Of a stretch of DNA of 64,000 nt, positions 11,901-24,900 are shown piece after piece. The notes under the pieces are model-generated. The model did no database searches. It was given only the letters and a program-made list of their open reading frames with translations, and was not told the origin of the DNA. Source of the stretch: Paraspadella gotoi (lineage: Eukaryota; Chaetognatha). The stretch spans positions 12,471,081 through 12,535,080 of the forward strand of contig CM119267.1 in NCBI GenBank assembly GCA_051294375.1. Direction: 5' to 3'. The translations under genes and the position numbers were made by a program. Numbering within the stretch: the stretch's first letter is position 1; the number at the start of each line of letters is the position of its first letter.

Positions 11901-14900
11901 GGAAGTTTGGTTCAAATTGATTAATTTTAAGTGCTTGCAACTACGACATCATGGAAGGGGTGCTAAACGTTATCAAATCTTTTTTTTTACAGATTCTTGT
12001 TAAGCCTGATTAAATGAACCATGTTGTATAGATTTTTAAAAAATAATTCAAAAGAAATCCTGATTTTTATATTTTTAAGGGACAAACCACTTCAACATTC
12101 TTTAAGAAGGTGAAGTCATGATCCGATTTTTTTTTTAAATTCTTTAAATATTATAGGGAATATACATATAAACTTTTATTCAATTCTATTGATAAATAAA
12201 AAAAAAGCTGCACTTCATATGTTGACGAGCCACTTCAACATCCTCAAATTACTAGGAGACCACCTCGAATTTTTGGTCTCCCCGACTGAAAAGTTGCAAT
12301 ATGTTGTTAAGTAGCTGTGTAACAAATTTGGTGCTGGTATCATAAAAATAACTATTCTTTTACCTAACTTCCTTAAGAGACTTCAGTAAAAGGCCACTCA
12401 GTGTCAATAACACCGACGTTTTAAAAAAAACCGATATTATTATGATTACTTTTTTATATATATATAAAATATATCCAAGATATTTTTTTACTTTAAATTC
12501 GAACACCAATAACAGGGAATTCGGCGTTACACCCGCGGTGTCTTCATGGATCCCTTCATCAGCCTTCGCCTTTCTCTCTATATTCGTCGCCTCGACTCCT
12601 TTTCTCGACATCTTCCTCAAACCTCGAACCATCACTATCGTCGGGGGACTCATTGCGGGTTAGATTTATGATGTATGTATTTATTTATTTATGTATTATT
12701 ATTTTTTGAATGATTTGTTGTATTTTTTTATTTTAATTTTTGAATGATTGGTTGTATTTTTAGATCATTTTGCTGATTTATTGTTTTAATTGTTTCATTG
12801 ATTGAATATTTATTAGTTGATTCATTGATTAGATTTATTGAATAATAGATTTTCTTTGCCTCTCCTCCACCCAGGCCTCAGCTTTATCTCCGCCTCACAA
12901 TCCTCGAGCTTCGCTCAACTCCTAGCGTCGGTGATCATCGCCTACAGCGGCAATGGGCTCGTCCACTCGTGCCTCTTCGTCGGTGTGAGTCGATGGACCG
13001 TCAAGTACAGACCCTTGGCCATCGGGATCGGGAACACGGGATCGTCCATCGGTTCGATGGTGCTGCCCCCGCTCTACGAATGGATCGCAACGGTGAGGGG
13101 CCGGGAGAGTAAGGATTTTAAAAAATAACCAAAATTTGACCATCCATTCATCCATCAATCCATTCATTCAGTTAGACATTTGATCAAATGTTAAGACATT
13201 CGCCGCCTCAACCCCTCACTTTATCTTCTTTGTCTCACGGTTCTTTTTATAGGAGGAAAAAGAAAATCGAAATATACCTGTAGAAAATCTTTTGTATTTT
13301 TTATGCCTTCGGGGTCGTGCATTCGAGCAAGGAGCAAGGATTTCGTAGTATCTTACTAAATCTCAAGAGTAAAGAAAACGTCGAAAAATGTAGAATAAAT
13401 TGTCAATAATTTGTATTTTCGTAGAGATAAATCCATGGCAAATCAATGAAATGTCGAATAAATGTTTGTAATAAATCCTTGGATCCGTAAAAACTACCGT
13501 TCCAGACGGCCGATCTTTTCTTTAAAAATAATTCCGATAGAATAACAAGTGACGAGGTTTTCGGCTGAAAGAAAGCCACTAGAATGGTGAAAAGATAAGG
13601 TCATGTAAGGTAAACTTAAATGACTAAAAAAGAATGACCCGACGCGAGGTAACAAAATATCTTTCACCCCCATCCAAAATTGATTACAATTTTGCTTCAA
13701 AGTAAATGTCGTGTTATGCTTGAGAAACTCAGCCCCCGTCGTTGAAAATGGTAGAAGATTGTTGCCGTTGGAACCATCGTCGCCCCCGTCATTGAAAGAC
13801 GACGTGAAGTTGGAGAAAAGACACATGGAAAGATAAAATTAAACAAAGCTGTAGAATAATTAAGATATGCCATAAAGGCATGTGCATAGAGGTGACTGCC
13901 TTAAGGAGCAATGGCACTAGACCATCTCCCTGCTACTAATAATTAGAAGCTTGTTCATGGTGGTCACTGCCTTGAGTAGCGATGGGGCATAAGCTCCCTG
14001 CTACTTTAACATAGAGGCGCGTGCATGGCGGTCACAACTTTGAGGAAAGGCGGACGTATTGGAATCGTCCCCTGACCTTCATGCGGAGAGGCATACGTAT
14101 TATGATCGTTGCCTGTAAGGGCAGACTTGATCTACTGGGCAAGGACCTCTGCTCAGGACAGATTCTCTGGGAAGTCCAGCTCTAGATATGTATCAAGGCC
14201 CAAGTTCTAAGATAATTTTGTAAAATGGGGATTTCATAAAATGTTTGTAATTCGTAAAATGTTCAATTCATAAAAAGATATATTTTTCTATTCAATAAAA
14301 CCGTTTCAATAATCAACTTTAGAAAATGAAATATGTTTTTCACCTGTTAAATATTTATTATTTATTTATTTATTTATTTATTATTTATTTATTATTATTT
14401 CGTAGTATCTTACTAAATCTCAAGNNNNNNNNNNTGTCAAACGATATCAGAAACCGAGAGCTTTAATTTAAGACCACTTCCAACTTTCTGCGACTTTTGG
14501 CTAAAAAGTTATTAATCAAAATAAATTATTTTTTCCTTTAAAAAGTAATGAAATGGTGAGTATTATTGAGAATTTAATAAGACTTTAATCTAAAAAATTT
14601 AGGATACTAACGAGTTCTATAAACTGTCTTCTTTCAATTAATTCATAAATAAAAATTTTCTTCAAGCTAAAATATAGGCATATCATCCCCCAAAAAATTT
14701 GAAAAAAAATATTAATAAAATTTTTAAATAATTTACCATAATGATATGATATAATTTTACTTAATACATATGGATTAGAAACTATAAGGTGTGACCTTTA
14801 TTTTGAGTCTATTGCCAACTCTTTACGATAAATATTTATCGTAAAAAAGCCCCAAAAATCTTTAAAAAATATAATTTTTAATTTATTTAAGTCAAATCTC

Positions 14901-17900
14901 AGTTCATATATGACTTATTTTAAGTCAAATGATTTTATTTAGCAGATTAAAGACTAAGGCACATATTAAATACCATTAGTTGTATTATTTTATCTTTTAG
15001 AGAAAAACAAAGTTTATTCGTTTATATACAACGATTTTTTATTTCACATAGGGACAACGCTGATGAAGGCTTATACATAAAGCCGAAACATGTCCCTATG
15101 TAAAATAAAAAATCGTTGTATAGAAACAAATAAACTTTGTTTTTCTCTAAATCTACAAAAACAACGAAACGAAAGGAAATTAACACAAAATTATTTTATC
15201 ATAATTTAATCAGGACAATTAGTTTTCAGTCAATTTTACATATACTTTTGATTTTTACAGCTACAAAGTACTAAAACAGGTAAGTAAAAATTTATGATAA
15301 AATCTGTTAGCCAAAAGACCTTAGAATGTGTCATATAGGTTTAAAAATTTTTCTCATAAATATTTAATGATATAATGACAATCAAAAAATATATACATAG
15401 ATGTTGTAGTCGTTATCGTTATCAGCATCGGCGTCACACTTTTTAGTCGGATCTGCTTATCAGCAGATCCCGACTCTATAATTCACTTTGTCGGTCCATC
15501 GGTCCGCCCCCTCAATATCGTCGGGCACACACTTATATCATGTCAGAACATCGAATCATGATAAATTATGCAAAAAAAATGCCTGTCCGTCTGTCTGTCT
15601 GTCTGTTTGTCCGTCCATCCGTCCCACCTTGGCAAAAAACACCGAGTACTCGTGATTGCATGGATGGATTGGAATGAAATTTTGTGTGTGGGTAGGGAAG
15701 TGTGTTATTGTGTGTTTTGTAAAGCCCTTTAGTAGAATAGGGTGAAAATACAAAGAAGATTTAATAGGACTGTTCTTTTATTTCAGAAAAGATATATTAA
15801 AACAAAATTTTATTGCTATATTGTTTTAAAAACGCTCTTTTGTTTGTGGAGTCATCTGGTTTATTAAGACCAAAACAAGCAAAAATTTGTTATTTTGTGT
15901 AAAGCGATGCAAGTGAAGATCTAGTGGGTGCAGACAGAAGAGCAAATTTTTATAGAAAATAAAGGGAAAATGCTCATAGTAAAAAAAGTAAAAGACAAAA
16001 CCTCGTAGTAAGTATAAAAAGTTACAAAAAAGACCAAAAAAAAAATGAAAAAAAAATGAAAAAAAAAATTGGGAAAAAAAATTTTTAGGAGGTAAATAAA
16101 TCGCTCTCAAAAAAGATAGATTTGTTTATTGTAAATCGCTAAAGTGATTTACAATAAACAATTCTATCTTTTTTTTGCAGGTTTATGGTTTAACTACCAA
16201 ACATTATATCTAGTTATCAAGTTTCATTAGTGAAACAGTGAGGCAGTTTGATATGTATGTTCATTTTTTGTATTTTATATCAATTCAAGTTTTTTTGTTT
16301 GAATTTTTAGTTCATTATGATTTACTTCAAAATATTCTAAAATATAGTACTTACTGAAATTTAAAATTAAATTTGTCTATATTATGTAAATAAAAATATT
16401 TGTTTTTTCCATATTTTTTTTATCAATTTTCTTTGATAGTAACGTCTGGCGAGATCACTATACCTTTAAGATTTTTTATAGTAGTTCGCTATCCGACTTG
16501 TAGTTAATTGGGAAGGACTGAGTTATCCGGTGGTAGCTTTGTGAAACATTCTGATCCAAAGTTCAAGACCTGCTAATTTATAAACAGTTTTTAAAATCAC
16601 CAAAAAATATGTTTAATTCCATGATATTGATTTATAAAATTTTTTTATCGGTCAATTTCATTATTCCACTTGGATTTTTGATACAAACCAATAAAAATGA
16701 AGCCGAATGCGTCTTTAATTATTTAATTATTTAATCCACAGGAGTTAAATTGGCGCGCCAGTCTTCTCGTTGCCGCCGCCCTGTTTTTCCATCACATGGC
16801 GGGCGGATTTGTCGTGAAGCGATTCGAAAAAAGAGCCAAAGCCGAAAAGACTATCGATGGCCAATCCGAAAAAGTGAGGTCAAAAAGTAAGTTTAAGAGA
16901 TACAACCTGACATCTATGAATTGGTGTATTCCGCCAAAGATTTCCTTCCGCGACCGGATCGACGCCTCCATTCTCCAAAGACCCGAGTTTCTACTCCTCA
17001 CCGCCTACATGTTCTTCCACTTCGGACCCGCCAACGGAGTCGCCATCTACCAGCCGGCGCTGTCCGACGCCAACGACGTCTCTAGTAGGGATAAGGCGTG
17101 GCTCGCAACCATTCTCGGTACCGCGGGTAAGGGCTGATTGTGGTTGTTGATGGAATTATGAATGTGATTGTGATAGTGATAGTGATAGTGAATGTGATAG
17201 TGGTTGTTGATGTAATTATGAATGGTGTCTTGGTATTGGACAGTTTTCAAATCTGTTTTGAGATGATAAAGCGAAGTTAGAAAACGATATATGAAGTATG
17301 AAACGTTCTTCATCCCAACTCAATTTTCTTTATCCAGATTTGGTTGGGAGACTCTCCAGCTCTATTATTTGCACGATTCCGACTGTTCGCAAAAGACTCT
17401 TGACTATTCTCACCGTAAGCGAGGTAATCTAAGTATTTTAATACTACCATAAAATTAGTTCACATTTTTATAAAGACTTCGTTCGCCCTTCCAACAGGTT
17501 CTGTCTGCAATTGGGGCTTTGCTTTTATCCTATTGTCAGACCTACACCCACATCCTTTGGGCTTCCATCTTTTACGGATATTTCTACGGAACATGGTAAA
17601 AAATATAGTAAAATACGTCTTTTTTTTTCATTCCAGATTCGCATTTCTTTTCTAGTAAATGAAGAATGAAGTGAAAGCTTAAAATTAAAATTTTAAATTG
17701 AAAAGTTTTGAGTCGGATCTTTCAAGTGTGGCTGGCTCCGAGATGCGTGACAACGTGACGGTGAGACGTGACACACCGTGACTGGCTGCTAAAAGCGTGA
17801 CTATATTGATGACAGTCTTAATTAGGCTCGCGATGCAGGGAAAAGCTTGTCACGTGACTTCGAAGACTTTATTAATCGATTCATTGTTTTGAGACAAGAG

Positions 17901-20900
17901 ATGAATTATTTGAAGTTGCTTTAAAACATTGTTTGTTTTATTTCAAGATAATTTATTTATGTCGAATTGTTTTAAAATGATTTCTCAATGTCTTAATGTA
18001 TTTATTACATTATAGAGATGAATAAAAATCGAGATTTATAATGTTAAATGAGAACATTTGTATTCGAGATAAAATCAGACAGAAGTCGAACGGGATCTCG
18101 CTCCGCGGCCGAATCCGATTGCTCGAGGGACCTGTAGACCTGCTGGAGTGTCCTGCTGTTCCTCTGAGTTCCTCTGGGCCGAGCGGAGACGCGATCGAAG
18201 GTCCGAGTCGCTCATGGATCTTTTTTCGAATTGTGGTCGCTCGTCGATGACGTTTTGGGTCTCGAGTGGCTCGTGCCGTCCTCGAGTTGGTCGTTGACGG
18301 CGTCGTTGTCTCCCTACGACGTTGTCGTGCTCCCGAGTTGCTCGTGGATGACGTGGGGACTCGAGTCGGTCGCTGGCGGCGTCGTGCGTCTAGCCGGCGA
18401 CGTCTTGGCCTCGAATCGTTCGTCGTCCTTGAGTTTAACGCCGGCGGCGTCTTTTAGATCTGCCGGCGGCGTCTTTTAGATCTGCCGGCGGCGTCGTAGC
18501 ATCGGGAAGGAAACGTATCGGCGTCGTTCTGGTCGTCGACGGCGTCGTTGACTCCGTATTATGCAGATAAAAGAAGGGAAGGTGTCAGCAAGATTGGGAT
18601 TATGCTTAACCCGATCTCTGCGCCCAATCTTACCTCAGAGAAGATCTCGATGAGCTGATTCCCTCCTTGAAGGTTTGGTTTTGTCCGAAGTTGGGTTCAC
18701 CAAGTGGGGGAAGTGGTGGGAGGAGGAGGAGGAGGAGGAGGAGGAGGAGCATCGGGTGAAGCAGATCCAGACTCTATAATTCACTTTGTCGGTCCGTCGG
18801 TCCGCCCCCTCAATATTGTCGGGCACTCAATTATATCATGTCAGAACATCAAATTATGATAAATTATGCAAAAAAAAAACAATGTCCGTCCGTCCATCCG
18901 TCCGTCCGTCAGTCCGTCCATCCGTCCCACCTTAGCAAAAAACACCAATTACTCGTGATTGGATGGATGAATCGGAATAAAATTTTGTGTGTGGGTAGGG
19001 AAGTGCGTGATTGAGCTGTATATGAAGTTTCGATGAAATCGTCCGAGTGGAAATGAGTTTAAATGGAAAAAAATAAAAAATATATTTCACTATTTGAACA
19101 CCAATTACTCATGAGTGGATGGGGCGATTCACTTGAAATTTTGTATTTGGGTAGAAAGGTGTGTGATTAAACTGGAAATCAAATTTCAATGGAATCGTTT
19201 GAGTGGAAATGAGTTTAAATAAGAAAAAACAAAAAACCTGTTTCACTAATTGATTATGCTTCTTTTTCCTTTTATATTAAATGTAAATGCAGGATGTATT
19301 AATAAATCAAATAATTAATCAATAATTAATCAATTAGTCAATTAATTAATCAATAATGAATTAATCAGTCAATCAATCAAGTCAATTGTTATCAACATTA
19401 TTCTCATCGTCGTCATTGCTTTTATCGTCGTGACGTTAGTGACGAAAAGACCTTAAAACAAACATTTGGGATCAAATAAATTAATTAGTTAACTTGAATT
19501 ATTTAATTATTAATGAAATATTTACCGATAATGATCGTAGGCAGATCCGACATTGTTTGCTCAAACTTGTTGGTAAAATTTACTTAATATTACCGATTTA
19601 CACTGCGGCGCAAAAAAAAAGAAGACACTTCTTTCACACCAAAAAAACTATATTAATTGGATGAATTTTATTAAGATATAGAAACATAAAACAAAGTATA
19701 TTGAAAGATAAAGCGATTGGTCCCGGTCCCATTAAAATCGATCAAAGCGTCAGAAAGTAATAGGACGTCAAAGTCAATTGGTACAAAACATATGACGAGA
19801 ATAAATTCAAGAAGGATAAGGAGTCAACCATTTTCAACCTAAATCAAATTAAAATAAGTAGGAAAACTATATAAAAAAACAATCCTTTAAAAATAAAAAA
19901 GCAGTCGAGTGATAACTTACCCAAGGATATTTTCAAAGCTTTTTCAGATAAAATTTTTTTTCCAACAACGATTTATTTTGTTTTAATGGACATGTTTTGG
20001 CTTAGGTTCAAGCCTTCTTCAGCATTAACAGTTGTGAAATTTAAAACAGATTGTGTGCATAAAAAAAAGAGTAAGAGAGAGAGAGAGAGAAATTTAAATA
20101 ATGAAAGCAAATGTGAGGCTTGAGGCCAGTGTTTTACAGAGAGAGAGAGAGAGAGAGAGGGAATGGGAAAAGTTTCCAACACAGAGTTGAGAAAGGACAG
20201 TGGTCACTGGTCAGTTGTCACGACAGATTAAGATGAAACAAATAGAGCTAGTTTGTAAAAAGAAATTGAAATGGTGAGAGAAAGAGAGAGAGTGTGAGAG
20301 AACTTGAAAAATAATACATTGTGCAATGTACAACAAAGCTAAATATTGTTTAAACTTAATGATTAGTGTTAACAATTAGCTATTTATGAATAAATAAGTT
20401 AATAAAGATAAAATTATAAAATTTGAAATGTGAAGGGATAGTGAGGGATAGTTAAACAATTGGTAAAGTAAAAATATTAGAGTTAAGATGGAGCTCAAAA
20501 TGAAACTTAGCCCATTTCCTTTCTCTCTCTCTCTCTCTCTCTCACTCTTTTCTTTATGCACACAATCTGTTTTAAATTTTACAACTGTTAATGCTGAAGA
20601 ATGCTTGTACCTAAACCGAAACATGTCTATTAAAATAAAATAAATCGTTGTTGATATCAATTTAAAACTTTTCTAATTATCTCTACACAACGAAAAGAAA
20701 GGATTACACCACAATTTTTTTTCCTTATGGCATCTCGAGTTAAAGCAGACTGATATAAACTCTTACAATTATATTTTTTTTATTATAAAATGTTTTGATT
20801 TTGAGATAATATTAAAAAATTGATTGTTTTCAATATTTATTATTAAAATGCCATATTTGGCAGCAATTAAAAAAATATTTTTATAAAAAATACAAATTTA

Positions 20901-21652
20901 TACTAACCCTTTTATATGTTTAATTCCATTACGATTTTGTTAATTCTATATTGTAACCATCAGTCAGAAAAAGAAGTGTCATCAATACCTTTAAAAATCA
21001 CTTTTTCCCAATTCTGTTTTGAGACTCTGACTTTAAAGTCTCGCTATATTCATTCTTCTGCCTGAACAATTTCAAATTTCTCTTGCACCAATCGATAGCT
21101 CTTTAAAAGAGCTATACTTTTTATATATATTTTCTCAAAATTAAAAAAGAAATAGTGGTGTATTCCAAAATACATAGTGTCTTCTTTTTTTGCGCCGCAG
21201 TGTATAAACATTTTTAAAGTCACTAAATTAATTATGTTGTTTAGATTTTATTTTAATTATCTCGCCAAGGAAAGTTGGCGAGATAATGCAAAGGAAACGC
21301 TTCTTTGTGACGTCGTCGTCGTCGTCGTCGTCGGCGTCACGTTTTTTTTTCTATAAAAACTACTACGCTTTTATAGTTTTGGCTGGGACTTACAGTTTTT
21401 TTTTAAATAAAAAAAGCTATGCATTACGATGAATTTTTATGATAAATCGTTTAAAAAAACGAGTTCAGGCTCTTTCTCTCTCTCTCTCCGTCTCTCTCCG
21501 TCTCTCTCTGTCTCTCTCTGTGTGTGTCTCTCTCTCTCTTGCGTGATCGTTTGTTTTTTGAAAAATTCTGATTATTTTTTTCTTTCTAAAAAAATAATTT
21601 TTTTATCAGGCGCTGCCTTTTCGGAATCAAACGATTCCGAAAAACGAGTTCA

Positions 21653-21690
<38 letters not shown>

Positions 21691-21879
21691 TTCTCTGTGT
21701 GTCTGTCTCTCTCTGTGCGATCTCTTGCGTGATTGTTCGCTTTTTGAAAAATTATGATTATTTTTTTCTTTCTAAAAACTTTTATTATCGCCATTTATTC
21801 CGCGCTTTTTTTTCAATACAAAATCCCAAAATACAATAACTTACTTGGCCTAGATTTTGTTGCCGTTGCGGGGCAGCTA

Positions 21880-21919
<40 letters not shown>

Positions 21920-24900
21920 TATTTGATTGACGGCGTCAAATTAGACTCCCGATTTCGAAGTCGCACGAACCCCCTCGTTTTCGTACACTCTCTGTCTCTC
22001 GGACCACGAAATTATACACCTAGAAGGCGTTGTTAGGCTTCGTAATACCTCTGTAGATATTTCCGTAATTATTACCTCCTCTATGTATAATTACATAACC
22101 GTAAATGAACTCTTATCGCTATTTACTGTACCATTGTTTACTGCAACTTGTGTTAAAATACTTTTTAGCAAACGACAGTGCTACTATATAGCACCGAATC
22201 TGTGTTATTAAATCTGTCTTTATTTTTTTGTAGAGTGAAGAAAGTTGGGGAATAGGATTCGAGTCAAACTAGGATATCGATTATGTCAAACTAGATATTG
22301 AACATGTACAGTTCTGTTCAGTAAGAAGCTTTTATTCACGCGTCTATAATTGTAGTAGACATAAAAATTTTAATGTAACACACTGTTGAACTAATGTCGC
22401 CTTAAGGAATGATAAAACATTATCCAGGTGCAATAGAATCTATTCAAATCAAATCTCTGTCTCTCTCTCTCTCTCTAATTGACTCATCACGTCAATGAAT
22501 GACTATCATCGCATCAATGAATGACTATCATCGCATCAATGAATGACTATCATCGCATCAATGAATGATTATCATCCGATCAATGAATGAATATCATAGC
22601 ACTATCTCTTGCATGATTGTTTGTTTTTTGAAAAATTCTGATTATTTTTTTCCCTTCTAAAAACTTTTATTATCGCTATTTTTAGTATTACAGAACTACA
22701 CAAGCATCTCAGAAGAAAAATGGTATTAACCAAATACTTTGGCTTTATTGTATAAATGCTCGCAATCCGTTCCTGGTCTCAAATAATTGTAATAGGAATA
22801 AGCATGACTGTTATAAAAAAAATAAATAATAAAATAAGCAAATAGCATATTAAATACAGATTTAATTGCCAGATGAAATCTTTTTCATACTCTGTCCAAT
22901 GTTGTTGATCAAAAAACTTTAAATTTTTTTTCACAATTTGAATATGCCAGATTGTATGTTATATGCCGATCATTTTTTTACTGCCTATTTTTGCCGGTTT
23001 ATGGTTTAACTACCGAACAATGTATCTAGTTATCAAGTTTTATTAGTGAGGCAGTGAGGAAGATGAAATGTGTGTCCATTTTCTTTGTTTTATATCGATT
23101 CAACTATTTTTTGGTAGAATTTTCACTTCATTATGATTTACTGCAATATGCAAATTAGATTATAGTACTTTTTCATTAATACTATTCTTTGGCGAGATCC
23201 TTATACTTTTAAGTTTTTTTTTTATACGATTTATTTAAAAATTATACCATTTTCATTTCTCTTTACTGTTTACACCGTTTACATATCCTCAGGTTTACGG
23301 TGTTTTTCTCTTTCCTGGCGGAGATGGCCTCACCCTCGCAAGTCCTCGTCGCCTCTTCTGTGGTCTACTTTTTCGGCGGACTTTCCACGCTCTCGTTACC
23401 AACTGGTTTGGGCGCCGCCGCCGCCGACGGAATGGGCAGGTAAGCTAATGGGTTGACAAACTAGGGTAAGACAATGCTTTTTATCTCGCCGGATATTGTG
23501 AAAGTGTAATGTCTTGTGAAGCCTGTGAAAGTTGAGTAATTAAAAAATTTGCCTATATTATTAAAAACTGACATTAAAGTGAAGAAGTTGAACATCTTCT
23601 GGCTCCTTTCAGTAAATGTCCCTGTTCTCTAAAATAAGATAATGTTTACTTTTTGCTGGTGGAAAAGAAAGATAAATACTTAGACTGTGATGGGTGAATA
23701 ATATTTTGTAGAATTTTGTAAGCATGCTTGTAAAATCAGACAAGCAATTATTTAAGTGAAAAAAATTTACCATTTTCTTTATCCAAAAAACTTTTAAGTT
23801 TTACTAGAGTACAATTTAGCTTTTTTTCTTTCAGAATCATTAAAAAGAATTTAATTTTTATTTATTAGTTTTAAAATTAATTATAATTTTGACTTAGTTT
23901 GACACTCACCCTGTAAAGAGATTTCAGCAAAAATAATTCTAAAATTGTATCTTGTATGTGCCCTATGATTATGGCTTCATTTTGGTACTATTGCCATCCC
24001 TTTATCTTTGTACCTTCAAAAGATATTAGGAAAAATAAGTTTTTTCTCTTAACCTTCCTTTTAATTTCTTTTTACACGGTAGGGCAGAGAGGATGTGAAA
24101 GAAACAAAAAAAGTGCCATCTCTGAAACCTATAAATTCAAGTATTTTAGTGAATATGCTTACAATTTAAATGTCTATATGTCTATAATTATCTACAAAGC
24201 ATAAGCTTGAATTTGAAACCACTCCCAACTTTCTATTACTTTTCGCTATTGAAATATAAGTAAAAATTAAATAATTTTTTTAAAAGATTAATCAATTAGT
24301 ACCATTGAACAGATTATTTCTTAAAAATAAAAATACAAATATATTCTTAAAATACAGTTCTACTTATTAGGCTTCAAAATAAATTTTTTTTTAATTAATA
24401 ATAATTTNNNNNNNNNNAAATTTAAAAATGAAAAAAATATTTTGAAAAATATTAATACATACTCTAATTAAGTATTAAAAGTTAAAGCATTATGTTTGTT
24501 AATATTTTTACACATTTGTCTATTAATAATATATATCAAATATTGAGCGAGTTATTATTATAATATAATTTTATGAATAAAATTTTTTTTGATAAGTAAT
24601 TAATTATATAATTACTTTTTAAAGCTGGATATGATTTTGAATTAAAGTGCTCAACTAATATTTATCTGTTATTTTATTTGAGATTAAGTTTTAATTAAAT
24701 ATCACATATTTTTCTTAAAAAAATAAAATTAATTATTTGTATTATTTATTTTTTAGAATAAATTTGTATCAATTTTTTTAGAAATTTGTTTTTAGGGCTT
24801 AATAAGTAGAACTGCATTTTGAGAACCTATTTGTACTTTTATTTTTAAGAAATAATCCGTTTGAAAGAACTGATTGATTATTAATTTTTTTTTTAATTAT

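Larger units (their letters stand above)
9330..12400. repeat. Large inverted repeat in transporter intron 1
   Basis: The arm at about 9330-9800 is the complement of about 11930-12400; for example 'gttgaagttgctcgtcaac' and 'ggtctcctca' on the left match 'gttgacgagccacttcaac' and 'aggagaccac' on the right. The right arm ends about 120 bp before exon 2. Duplicated copy 1 contains only the left arm (4450-4920). It may be a long fold-back element; no transposase frame is seen. Confidence 0.65.
19601..21202. mobile_element. Mariner/Tc1-like TIR element, non-autonomous
   Basis: Starts cactgcggcgcaaaaaa and ends with the complement tttttttgcgccgcagtg; both ends are flanked by TA (19599-19600, 21203-21204), the target of Tc1/mariner transposases. 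No transposase frame is visible. A 749-bp ribozyme-type element is inserted within it, so the original was about 0.85 kb. Confidence 0.7.

Noticed and set aside
18690-18750. Helitron 3' end suggested by the family A hairpin
   Set aside because: The termini are inverted repeats and no CTRR end or AT target is consistent among copies.
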